The translations under genes and the position numbers were made by a program. DNA of 64,000 nt, taken from NCBI GenBank assembly GCA_009792885.1, contig WMCF01000172.1, positions 313,772 to 377,771 of the forward strand, given 5' to 3'. How positions within the stretch are numbered: the stretch's first letter is position 1; each line of letters opens with the position of its first letter. Of the stretch, positions 23,001 through 33,893 are shown piece after piece. Below the pieces are notes generated by a model. It had not been told where the DNA came from, made no database searches, and saw only the letters and a program-made list of their open reading frames with translations. The stretch comes from Eremophila alpestris peregrina (taxonomy: Eukaryota > Chordata > Aves > Passeriformes > Alaudidae).

Positions 23001-26000
23001 GCACAGGCACTGATGACTCTGAGGTACAGGAACTCCAGGGCCAGGACCTCCCTGCAAACACACCAGGGGAGGAATCAGAGCTCTGCTGGCCTGGAGGAGA
23101 GGCAGAGCTCTGCCCTGAGGAGCTGATCTGGGCACTGCAAAGGCCTGGCTGAGAAATCTCAGATCCCTCCATGTCCAAACCAACAGCCCAGTGCATCCTT
23201 CATGTCCCTGCCATGGCAGGGGGTTGGGATGAGGTGATCTTTAGGGTCCCTTCCAACCCAAGCCATGCAGGGATTCTGTGATTCCACGCTCCCCATAGCA
23301 GCCATATGGCCGTGGCCATCTGCTGCATTTGAGATTTCAGGTTTTTGTCCAGGAAAATCAAGGAAAACCATATGATTCTCCAGTTTCCACAGCTCTGGGT
23401 ACAATTAAAGTTTGAGAGAATGGCAGAAGATGCAGTTGGTCAGCATGAGGCTGGGCCACCTCCATTCCTGCCCGGTGATGGGACACCCTGTGGCACACAG
23501 GGGCTGTTGGAATATTGGACTGTGCTCTGTCTGTCTTTTGTCATCCCTGGTTGTGATAAAGTGCTGAGGGTTTGCATCTCAGGTTGTTCCAGGTCTGAAC
23601 TGAAAATGCTGCTTGTGACCCTGTGGTGCCTGACAGAGCCTTTGAGATAATATTGGTGAAAGATTTCAGATTTCAGATCCTCAGACTGGTAACTCAGGCA
23701 TTTTCTGGTCCTGTAAGGGGCACATTTTCTTTACAGATTCAGCCCACTGTTGAATAGAACTCAAAACACATTTGATTCCTACTTGGGATGGAAGAAAGCC
23801 ATGAGGCATCTCCTGAATTTGCCCTGCATGCTCCATCCCAGGGCGTATCCATCACTGCTCCCCGTGACGAGGTGCCACTGGTCAAAGGACAAGCAGAGCA
23901 CTGGGCCTTGGTGCCTCTCCAGGGTCTGCAAAGTGAAACAAGAAGGTGCAGCACAATCAGTAATGGGGATGTAAACGTGTCTGAGGTGTCCCCTGGCTTT
24001 CAGGACAGCCTGGTGTGTGTGTAGGTAACTGTGGATAACTGTGTTTGTTTTACATCACTGACATGTCCTGGGTTTGGTGAACCAGCAGAGAGTTTTGACC
24101 ATTTGGCACAGAATTATCCCCCCAGGAGCAGACCAACCTTGATCAGAGCTCCTGTGTGAGCATTCCAGACCTTCACCAGCCCTCGGTGACCCCCACTGAC
24201 CACGTGTGTCCCGTCCATCCTCACGGCCCCCACAGGGCTGCTGTGCACCAGAGTCCTCAGGCACTCCCCACTCTCCAAGCTCCACACTGTGGGGGCAAAA
24301 GGGAGCAGAATTAAAAACACATCTGCCCCAGTAATGAGTTTTGGGAATACAACATGCATTAAAAAATACTCTTGGTTTACAGTCACACTTTGTACCTGCA
24401 GCTCTATGAGGAGCTGAGTGTTGGCTTAAAAAGCATGACTGCATGGCAAAAAATGTGAGTGTGAACTCCAGAAAAAGCACATCTTTTTCACCTTTATTCT
24501 ATAAGGAAACATATGGCAAAGCCTCTCACCTCTCACCTTTCCCCATTCCATCCCCAGCTGCCTCTCCCCTCTCACCTTTGACCAGGCCATCCCCAGCTCC
24601 TGACACGAGCAGCTCCAGGTGGGAGTGCAGGCAGGTGACGGGGGCATAGTGACCTGAGAAGGTTCTCACACAGGCACCACTGGCAATGTTCCAGCACCTG
24701 CAGAGCACCAAGCCAGGAGAGGAGAAACCAGGTGAACTTTGGGATTCCTTCCATGTGATTCCATGATTATTTGCTATTTCATGTGCCCAGCACAGCAGGT
24801 TAGAAGCAGGAGGTGTTGTTTGTAGGATTTGGGGTGGCTGAGAACAACAACACAGACTCTCCAGTCTCAAAGACAAAAAGAGCAGTGTTTATTCTTCACC
24901 ATCCTTTTTATAGACAGTTCTGAGCAAAGAGACAAGACTGGACACTCAGAACAACACCCCTCGAACATTTCTACAAGTAAACAACAAGCTGGAAAAACAA
25001 CACCTGCAGAGGCTGTTTTTCACCTTCAAGGACAGTTCTGATTCCCCCTCACCATTTCTCAGGCCCGTGTGAGAACGTTTTGTGACTTGATTTCACACCA
25101 ATCCTGCTGCTGGTGCCTGACCTCCCGCTCTCAGCATGCACAGAGAATTGGCAGTGATCAAGTCAGGCTTAGCACTGACGTTTTACCCCTCCCTGGCCCA
25201 GGTTTAGGGGCTCACCTGATGCTGGGGTGGAAGCTGCTGCAGCTGAGCAGGATGCCCCTGTCCTGGTGCAGGCACAGAGCCGTGCAGGGCCCGGCGGGGC
25301 TGAGCAGGGCCAGGGGCAGCTCCTGCCCCCCCGGCACCCTCAGCAGCCTCAGCCCCCTGCTGCCAGCGACCACCCAGTCCCCTCCGCTGAAATGGGCTCT
25401 CCTGCTCCTGTCTGACCTGAAACAGAGCCTGGGGTCAGCTCCAGCCAGGCCTGGGTAAACTCCGGCCAGGCCTGTGGTCAGCTTCAGCCAGGCCTGGTCT
25501 CAGCCTCAGCCAGGCCTGGGTCAGCTCCAGCCAGGCCTGGGGTTAGCTCCGGCCAGGTCTGGGGTTAGCTCCGGCCAGGTCTGGGGTCAGCTCCGGCCAG
25601 GCCTGGGGTCAGCTCCAGCCAGGCCTGGGGTCAGCTCCAGCTCCATCCAGGCCTGGGTCAACTCCGGCCAGGCCTGGGGTCAGCTCCGGCCAGGCCTGGG
25701 TCAGCTTCAGCCAGGCCTGGACCAGCATTTCCCCGTGTTTCACTGAGCAGAGTGGGCAATGTTGGGGTGTGGGTTCTTTTTTTTTGTTCTTGCCAAGGTC
25801 AGGATGAATTATACATAAATTCAACACAAATTAAACATAAATTCTAGTTCAGATTTGGTGATTTATTATCTCTGATCTATTCACAGACTGTTTACAGACT
25901 CACCAGTCCTTGGCTCTCACCAGCTGCCAGAAAAATGTGCCAAAATGGCCACTGCTGACTTTTTCCCAGGTTTTCAAGCACCATTTACCCAATAACCAGG

Positions 26001-27831
26001 TGACCCCTCTGTTATTGATATTTTGTGGCCAATGATGGCCACAAAAGGTCTGCAATGGGACCTTTTTCACCCAGTGACATAAAAACACCCAAACCCATGA
26101 AGAAGAAGGTTAAAAGAGAATCTTAGACCATGTCCTAAGCTCTCCATCTTGGCTCACACACATTGCTATGTACTAAAATCTTAAACCCTGAGTGTTTCAC
26201 CCTGTGAGATCCCACAGCCCCATTCAAACCCCACACCCACAGCCCCTGTGCTGTCACTCAGTGTTGGAGCCTGGCCCAAGGTCTCAGGTGTAATGCAGTG
26301 TTCTCTTTTTGGTCAGTGCCTGTGAGCACAGAAATCCCAAATTCTCAGCTTTTAGGATTCCAGCAGGAAGCCTCCAGTGGGGAATCCTTTGCAGGGCACC
26401 ACCACAGTCCCTCAATCTGCACATCCCCTGTGGTACCAGGGTGGGCAGAGGGGTGAGAGCTCCTCCCAGCCCTTGGGATACACCATGGATCACTAACCCT
26501 TACTCCTTTACAAACAGCTTATCTTGGTATCTTTATTTTAAAAAATGGAGATTTTTGAACACTGACACTGAGGGACCCTTCTCCAGGAGGATCTGAGGGA
26601 ATGGAACAGTTCCTAAAGTTGTCCTTGGCCCCACAACTGGGCACTCTACTCACTGCTCCAGCAGGACATGGGTCTTGTAGGGGCCACAGAAGACATTCCT
26701 CTCCTCCAGCTGGATCCTGTCTGTTTTCAGTTTCCTATAGGCCTCATGCAGGCTGAAATCCTCTGTCTGAGGGCAAGAGAATCAGGGAAAGGTCACTCAG
26801 GGAGGCAGGAGTGCAGCATTATTCCATAGCACTGGATGTACCAGCGCTGGGGATGAGCCCAGCACAGACCCAGGGTGTGGGTAAGGAAAAGCTGAGCGCA
26901 GCAGGACCCTGCTTGCTCCAGGGCTGTCCCCAGGCCATGCTCTGTGACATGAGTGAAGCCCTGAGAGCTGCACCCTTTGCTCTGTGGGGAGAAGGCCCCT
27001 GGCCCCAGGACTGTGCCACGCCTGGGGACACACGGGGACGAGGCAGGAGTTGGGGAATGCCTCCCAAACTGCCTCCCCTGTGGAAAGGGGCTGAGCAAGC
27101 CCTGGTCCCTGTGAACTGCTCACTGTGGGGCAATCCAAAAGCAGCAGTGGGAACAGAGCAATCCAAATTCACTGTGCTGCCTCCCAGGAGCTGTCCTGTT
27201 CTCCCCAAGCATCCATGGGAGGAGGCAAACAGCCTCCCACAAACCTTCGACTTCCGTCTCCTCTTCTGCTCCTTGTCCTTCACCTCAATGACCTCCCCCT
27301 CCTCATTCAGCTGGGGAATTTGCACTTCCACTCTTTTGGCGTAGTTTGGGATGGCTTTTCTGGGACACAACTCCTGGAACAAACCAGCAGAGGCAGCAGT
27401 GGGGGCAATTTCCATTTAACATTTTCCTGCTGGCACAGGAATTTCCATTTAACAGCTTGGGCAGCACCAAAACCTCTTCTTAAAGTGCATAATAATGGCA
27501 GGAACCCCGGTATCCCACCTTCAGCTGCAGGAGGTTCTTCTGCACCGTGCTGCGACACTGCTGGTCCCGGCGGAGCTGCCCCACCAGGAACTCCCAGCGA
27601 GCACTCACAGCACTGCAGGCATCCAGGGATTTCTGGTCCAGCAGCCCTGGGAAGTGAAAGGGACAGGCTGGAGGATCCCCGCTGGAGAGCATTCCCTGCC
27701 CTTAGGGGAAATCACTGGGAAATCAGAGCAGCGTTACCCAGGATGGACATGGAGAGCTGGAAGGGCAGGACACGGGTGAAATCCTGGGGCTGGCCGGCAT
27801 CGGGGTGTGGCCGCAGGGACTCGGGAACCAT
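20017..27831 (-). CDS. FBXW10: F-box and WD40 repeat protein 10
   Basis: FBXW10-type proteins are substrate receptors of SCF ubiquitin ligases. Coding exons: 27738-27831, 27519-27646, 27245-27373, 26654-26766, 25216-25416, 24576-24697, 24138-24286, 23783-23925, 22893-23051, 21704-21912 and 20017-20846. Phases chain and the total is exactly 759 codons. The F-box spans the first two exons (RVLPFQLSMSILG, then LLDQKSLDACSAVSARWEFL). Next come a linker with ELCPRKAIPNYAKRVEV and ERNVFCGPYKTHVL, then WD40 units (HFSGGDWVVAGS, CWNIASGACVRTFSGHYAP, VWSLESGECLRT, SFDQWHLVTGSSDG, RVISACADGHIRIFSF). The last 275 residues are a low-conservation, Gln/Ala/Arg-rich tail. The start is the ATG at 27831 in the context GCCACCATGG. 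An exon start at 27930 and a possible 5' exon ending at 28477 (CAG|gtgagc) would be untranslated. Human FBXW10 has roughly 270 more residues before the F-box; I found no counterpart. The donor of the 21704 exon (AAAA|gtatcc) is weak. Confidence 0.88.
20895..21200 (-). mobile_element. CR1 LINE fragment in FBXW10 last intron, reverse orientation
   Basis: Contains ctgggaggaagccacagggatcaccc, then gagtgaagaacatttccctaaaatccaacc (given in parts), matching CR1 3' sequence. Confidence 0.8.
22570..22790. repeat. AT-rich island in an FBXW10 intron
   Basis: Nearly pure A/T with tatatttataa motifs, between the exons at 21704 and 22893. Confidence 0.85.
23190..23290 (+). mobile_element. CR1 LINE 3' end
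   Basis: gtccctgccatggcaggggg, ggtgatctttagggtccctt and ccaacccaagccatgcaggg, then attctgtgattcc: a canonical CR1 terminus. Confidence 0.85.
25425..25730. repeat. About 22-base minisatellite in an FBXW10 intron
   Basis: Fourteen or so copies of ccaggcctggggtcagctcc with gg. It starts a few bases from the acceptor of the exon at 25216-25416, so copy number could affect that splice site. Confidence 0.9.
25788..26210 (+). mobile_element. Interspersed repeat family, copy 2 (longest)
   Basis: Starts ttcttgccaaggtcaggatg and runs through gatttggtgatttattatct, ctattcacagactgtttaca, accagctgccagaaaaatgt and aaaaggtctgcaatgggacc. Copy 3 at 49088 aligns along its whole length. It lies in the FBXW10 intron between 25416 and 26654. 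Confidence 0.7.
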
Positions 27832-29520
27832 GGTGGCATCAGCTAAGGACAAAGGGGAGCGTGCCCTGCATCGGGACCCTCCCGGCAGGGCACTGCGTGG
27901 GGCCAGCAGCACGTCCTGGGGCGGGGTCACCTGGAAAACAGGGAATTACGGTGCTGGGAAACAGGGAAATTCCAGTGCTGGGAAACAGGGAATTCACAGT
28001 GCTGGAAAACAGGGAAATTACAGTGCTGGAAATCAGGAATTCACAGTGCTGTAAGTGCTCGGGTGCCATGGACAGCACCATGGTCAGCACTGCCCTGGAA
28101 GGTCTCTAACCCATCCCTGTGGCCCTGTGCGAGTCACAGGGAGGCGCTGGGGACGCTCCTGGAGTGCAGGACAGCCCAGCCAGGGGGGTCTGAGGGACAC
28201 GGTGACCTCTCACCCCTCACTCCTGCCCCGGGTGCTTCCCTCGGGGAACATCAGCGGCTCAGAGGCCCCGGGGCCGGGCTGGGTTTGCACCCTCCGGCTC
28301 CAGCAGTCACAGCACGGCGAGGGGACAGCCCCAGGCTCCGGCAGGGCCACTCGTGCCAAGGACAGCGCTTTACTGGGAGCAGGAAAACCTCCCCTGCCTT
28401 AAACCGCTCGGCTTTCACCAGCAGGAGCGCGGCTGGAGCCGTGGCATTGCAGAAGGGAAGGAAGGGAGCCGCTCACCTGCCCGGGGCTCCCCGCCACTGC
28501 CAGTGCCACCCTCAATGCCACCTCCAGTGCCACCGCCGGTGCCACCGCCCGGCGACAGTTACCGTAATCTCCAACCGCCGCCGTAATGCTGCTAAGAGCC
28601 GCGGAGCCCGCGGGCACAGCCCCTCAGGCGGCGGCGCCGGGGGCGTCCGGGGGATGTTTGGGAATGTCTGGGTGCCAGAGGATGCTGGGGGATGCCAGGG
28701 GATGTTGGGGAAGGTTCGGGTGCCAGAGGATGCTGGGGGATGCCGGGGGATGCCAGCAGCCCCTCCGGGATGGGGACCCGCGGGCAGGGCAGGGCACGGT
28801 GCCAGCCCCGAGCACAGCTCTGCTGGGAAGTGACACAAACGGGAGCGGAGCTCCCGGGAAGCAGAGCGCGGGTGGGCTTTGGACTCCCGTGTTTGGTTTC
28901 AGACGCAGAGCCCAGAGGTCACCCGGGTCACGGGCACAGTGCTGACCCAGGGCTCCACTGAGCCAAGGCTTTGGTCACACAGGTAGCAAGTGGGTGCTTT
29001 TGGAAGGCGAGAGAATTGGAATCATTCAGCCTGGAAAAGAGACTCCAGGGAGACCTCAGAGCCCTTTCCAGCACCTGAAGGGGCTCCAAGAGAGCTGAGA
29101 GGGAACTGGGACAATGAACTGAAGTGACAGGCAAAAGGGGAGTGGCTTCAAACTGCTGCAGGGCAGGGCTGGTTGGGATATTGGGAAGGAATTGTTCCCT
29201 GTGAGGGTGGGCAGGCCCTGGCACAGGGTGCCCAGAGCAGCTGTGGCTGCTCCTGGATCCCTGGCAGTGCCCAAGCCTGGGTTGGATGGGGCTTGGAGCA
29301 GCCTGGGACAGTGAGAGGTGTCCCTGCCATGGCAGGGGTGGCACTGGATTGATGCCTGGGTGAATTCCTGGCTCCAGCTGTTCTAGGGAAGCTGAAGACA
29401 CCCCAGTAAGAGCCGTGGAGCTGAAACCCAGTGCCTGGGAGGTTTGCACTGGGAAGAACTGGATGCAAGGGGCACCACAAGTGTTCTTACAAACACCAGC
29501 ACCTGGCCCCGATGGTTGTT
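27832..29520. other. Interval between FBXW10 and the P450 gene
   Basis: It holds the FBXW10 exon start at 27930, a GGGAAATTCCAGTGCTGGAAACA minisatellite (27945-28050), a CpG-rich stretch 28400-28900 that is the likely FBXW10 promoter, a ggggatgccagagg repeat (28650-28760) and a CR1 end (29000-29360). No further gene is seen. Confidence 0.5.
29000..29360 (+). mobile_element. CR1 LINE 3' region
   Basis: Long, well-preserved match: cattcagcctggaaaagaga, gggcaggccctggcacaggg, tgcccagagcagctgtggct and gtgtccctgccatggcaggg, in plus orientation. Confidence 0.9.
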
Positions 29521-29526
29521 TTTATT
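29521..29526 (-). promoter_or_regulatory. Poly(A) signal of the P450 gene
   Basis: AATAAA on the minus strand about 285 bases beyond the P450 stop codon at 29811. Confidence 0.55.
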
Positions 29527-29810
29527 GCAGAGCTCTCTAAATCCGTCACCAAGCTGAGGGAGCCCTGCCGTGAGGAGCTCACACAGCACGGGAGGGCTCA
29601 GGGAGGAAAAGCAGCGCTCCCTTCCCCGTGTCCCTGGGGCGGGGAGGGAAGGGCAGGGAGCAGGCAGCTCATGGAGCTGCTGCCAGAGGTGCCTGCAGCT
29701 CTCAGAGGGGACACTCCGAGCCCACACTGTCCCTCCTGTGGTGGCCGTGCCCTCCTGGCCACAGGGCTGGAGGCACCGGGATGAGCCCTTCCTTGTCCTG
29801 CTCCCCCAGC

Positions 29811-32800
29811 TCAGGAGGACAGCGAGCGAGGGATGGCGAAGAACTTGCCCGGGATGGCCCTGCTCTCGATCTCGAGCCACAGGGAGAACAGATCCAGCTC
29901 CCTGTGCTCCGTGGCCAGCTGGAAGGTGAAGCTCTGCAGCAGCGTGGTGAGGAAGAGGAAGAGCTCGATGCGGGCCAGCGCCTCCCCCGGGCACATCCGC
30001 TTCCCTGGGCACGGAGAGAGGGCAGGCACGGTGGGAAAGGGCACGGGAGGGTGGGCAGGCAGCCCGGGGGGCTCCGGGGTCTGTGCTGGCACCCCTGGGC
30101 ACGGGCTGGGGGAGCACCCACCTGCTGAGAACGCCATGAACGCCTCACGCTTCCTGAACTCGCCCTTCTCGTCCAGGAAGTGTGCGGGGTCCACTTTGCT
30201 GGGGTTCTCCCACTGGGTGGGATCCGAGTGCACGGAGGAGAGCACCGGGATCACGGGAGTGCCCTGGGGGAGAGGGGAGGGGCAGGGATGTCAGGAGGGA
30301 CCCCAGCAACACGCCGTGGGCTCTGCTGGGCTGGGTTGGTCAGGGGGAGCATCCAGGGAGGCTGGGGGTGCTCCCCGATGGGGAGCAGCCTGCAATGGGG
30401 GGTCTGTGCCACTGGGACCACTGACTCTGCTGTCCCCCTGGTGCTGCCAGGCTCACCATACACAAATTAATGCGTTATTCCCATGGATTTCTGTTCAAGC
30501 CCCTCTCACTGCCCCAAATCCAAAGGCAGGAGGTGTTCCCTCAGGGTGGGTTTGCACACAGGAGGGGTGGCTGTCCCCACATCTGCCGAGGGGTGCCCCC
30601 AGGATGGGCTCCTGCTCCACCCCCGCAGCCCTGCAGGGCCCCAGGGCGGGAAGAGCTGTTTTCCAGGGCAAGGAAGGGACGAGGGCTGCGGGCAGGACAG
30701 GCAGTGCCATCCACCCGCCTCCGCTCCCCTCTGAAAGGTCATTGCTACCGAGGATTGGGAAAGAGCCGGGACCTTGGGGCGTGTGCAAACAGTGCAGGGA
30801 CAAGGACGAATGTCACCCGAACCCCTCTGCCGTGGGGGCAGCGGCTCGGAGCCCCCCTGCACCTTGGGGATGGTGTAGCCCCTGAAGAGCACGTCCTGCG
30901 TGGCCATGCGCGGGAAGTTCTCGATGCGGGACTTGTGGAAGCGCTGCAGCTCGTGGATCACGGCGTTGGTGTAGGGCATCCTCAGCCTGTCCTCCGTGCT
31001 GGGGGCACGGCCCGCGCCCACCACGGCATCGATCTCCTCCTGCACCTTGGCTGGGGACAGCGGGGAGCTGGGTGAGACCTCTCCAGAGTGTCTCCCCGGC
31101 CTCCAGGGACACTCACCCCAAACCCAGGGGGGGCCAGAGCAAGAGGAGCCTGGGCTGGTGCCTTGTACAGCCCAGAAACAGTCTCTGTCCTCATCCCTCC
31201 TGCATCAGGCAGGCTCAGAGCATCCCTCAGGCCATCTGCCCCAGGGATGGAGATCAGGGAGAAGCACCTGCATCCCCCGGCCTGTGGGAGTCTAAGAGCT
31301 GGCATCCCTGGGTGACCCCACAGGATGATTTGGGTCTGCCCCCAATCAGGACCCACCAGGGCCGGCACCCTGTGCCCCGTGAGCGCCCCAGGCTCAGGAG
31401 CAGCTGTGCTCTGCTGCCCTACCTTGGATGTGGGGGTGCTTTGCCAGGATCAGTAGGAAGAACACCAGCGTGTTGCTGGTTGTCACCGTCCCGGCGCCGA
31501 AGAGGTTGAACACTGACATGATCAGGTCTTCGTGGCTGTACATGGGCTCTGCGCTGCCCTTCTCCTGCAGGAAGGGCGGTGGGCAGGGGTTCAGGGGGTC
31601 TGGGCGATGCTCCAGGCGGCAGGGAGCCCCCCCTGTACCTTCTCTGCTCTCAGCAGGAAACAGTCGATGTAATCCCGGGGGCAGCTGGAGTCCAGAGTCA
31701 GCCGGTGGAACCGCACCTTCTCCTGGATGTGCTCCTTCAGCTTCTGGCAGTCGGCCAGGACTTTCTTGTGCGGCCCGGGGAGGCGCTGCATGATGCTGGG
31801 AAAGGTGTTGTACACCTGCCGAGGGAGGGAGGGCTCAGCTTCCCAGCCGGAGCCTCCCAGCCCCGGGAGCATCCCCCGAGGGCAGCGGAGAGGGGCGCTG
31901 GGCACGCCCGGCCCCACCTTGGCCACGGGGGACAGGAAGAAGCTGATGTAGTTGCCGATGGCGTTGAGCAGCTCCAGGAAAGCCGCGTCGCTGTAGCTGT
32001 AGCGGCTCCCGAAAACCACGGAGCAGATCACGTTGGCAACGGCGTGTCTGAACATGGTCATGGGCTCAAAGGCATTGCCTGCAGCCACGGGAGGTGAGAA
32101 AAGCGTCCAAAAGTCACCCGTTATTCATCTGCTCCAAGACAGGAAACACCCCCTTCCGCCCCGTCCTGAGCCCCTGATTGTGAGCCCTGGCTGCTCTGCT
32201 GAGCCCGACAGCGAAGAGCCCTCTGAGCTGCTCCTTCGTACTCCCTCCTGAGCTGCGGCTCCTCCATTCTCCCTCTGCCCTCCTGAGCTGCTCCTCCATC
32301 CTCCCCCTGCCCTCCTGAGCTGCGGCTCCTCCATCCTCCCTCTGCCCTCCTGAGCTGCTCCTCCATCCTCCCCCCTGCCCTCCTGAGCTGCTCCTCCGTC
32401 CTCCCCCCTGCCCTAAAACCCTCCCTAAGGACAGCTGGGACTGAAGGGAGCAGAGGCATCCCCTGCAGCGATCACCCACCCACGCTCTGCAAACAGCTCT
32501 GGGGCCGCACATGGGGCTCTTGCGTGTCCTCTGCCTGCCACAGCAAGGACAGGAGCCACGTCACCTTTGAGCTCCGCCAGCAGCTCCACCAGGTGCTGGG
32601 CCTCCTGCTGCACCTTCTGGGACATGGAGCTCTTGCCCATCCCAAAATCCCGCAGGGTGCTGAGCGTGAACCTCCGCAGCTCCCGCCACTTCTTCTCATT
32701 GTTGGAGACAAAACCTGCAGGGACACGGAGCAGATGAGCCCCTGCCCACCCTGCTACTCCCCCAGGAGTGGGAACCCTGCTCTGAGCCAGGCTGGGGAGC

Positions 32801-33893
32801 AGCAGGGCAGGAAGCCAGGGAAGGGGGCAGTGTCCTGAGAGGATGAGGATCTCTACAGCGACCCAGAACAAAGCCTCACTGGAATTAATCCTCTCCTGGA
32901 CAAGGGGTGTAGGAGTTTAGGGGTCTTGTAGAGCAGGAAATGGGTGTTGGAAGTGCTGAGCCCTTCCCCAGACTCGGGCGTGGCCATCTGCTCACCCAGA
33001 GAGACCCGGCAGAGACCCAGGAGAGACCCGGGAGGGACCCAGGAGAGACCCAGGCACTCACCGTAGTCTTTGGAGAGCTGCATCAGGAGGGGGATCTCGG
33101 GTCTGCCCCCGAACTCCTCGGAGTGTCCCACCAGGGCGTCCCTCACCGCCTCGTACCCGCAGAGCACCACCACGGGCTTCAGCCCCAGCCACACGGTGAA
33201 GATGGGCCCGTAGGTGCTGCTGAGCTGGGGACAGGCAGCTCTGTGAGCCCGGGCCCCACACGGGTTCATTCCCCTCATTTCACACCGGGACTCGAGCCCA
33301 CAGCACCGCTGAGTGCCCGGCAGGGAGGGGAGGTGCCTCCCTCAAAGCTGTGACCTCATCCCAGCCCTGTCCCTGTCCCCGTCCCTGTCCCTGCCCCGGG
33401 GGTTTTATCCCAGTGTCACTTTGGGGGTTCAAAGCACCATCCCCGGGCAGCAGCCCTGGACATCAGCAGTGCTGCAGCCCTTGAGGGGCTCTGTCACCAC
33501 ACGGGTCCCTCACAGGAGGAGAAAGGCCTCAGTAACAGGGTTGATTCTGCTCCCAGCAGAAGGGATTCAGGCAGAACAAGAGATGAGGGAAGAAAGACGA
33601 GAAAAGTAGGAAGAGTCACCTGTGGGATTCCCCTTTTATTTTGGCGCGGGGCTTTCCCTCTGTGTGTCCTGCTGGGGCCGCGGGTGGCTCCAGCGCGGCC
33701 ACTCGTCCCTTACCTTCTCGTAGTGCCTGTAGAGGGGCAGGACATCCCTCTGCCACAGGTTGCCCAGGACGGGCCACGGGGCCGGGCCGGGGGGCAGCCG
33801 GCTCCTCCTGGAGTCAGCGCTGCGGCGCAGGAGCCACAGGAGGGAGAGCAGCAGGAGCAGCGTGAGGAGCAGCCCGGCCCATCCCGCCTCCAT
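29811..33893 (-). CDS. Cytochrome P450, family 2
   Basis: A microsomal, haem-thiolate mono-oxygenase that would take electrons from NADPH-P450 reductase; substrate unknown. Nine exons: 33714-33893, 33062-33224, 32565-32714, 31918-32078, 31639-31815, 31423-31564, 30863-31050, 30122-30263 and 29811-30004. Sizes 180/163/150/161/177/142/188/142/194 follow the classical CYP2 architecture and give 498 residues. Visible features: a Leu-rich N-terminal anchor (about residues 7-22), LPPGP hinge, WRELRR in helix C with LSTLRDFGMGK, ExxR at E358-R361, and the haem loop FSAGKRMCPG with ligand Cys439. In helix I the sequence is FGAGTVTTSN (299-308): valine 304 stands where nearly all microsomal P450s have Asp or Glu next to the conserved Thr305. 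The reading is unambiguous. Subfamily is unresolved. No frameshift or stop is present, so it looks functional. Confidence 0.93.
32215..32412. repeat. Minisatellite in P450 intron 3
   Basis: Repeated ctgagctgctcctccatcct and cccctgccct units of about 30-33 bases, between the exons at 31918 and 32565. Confidence 0.9.
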
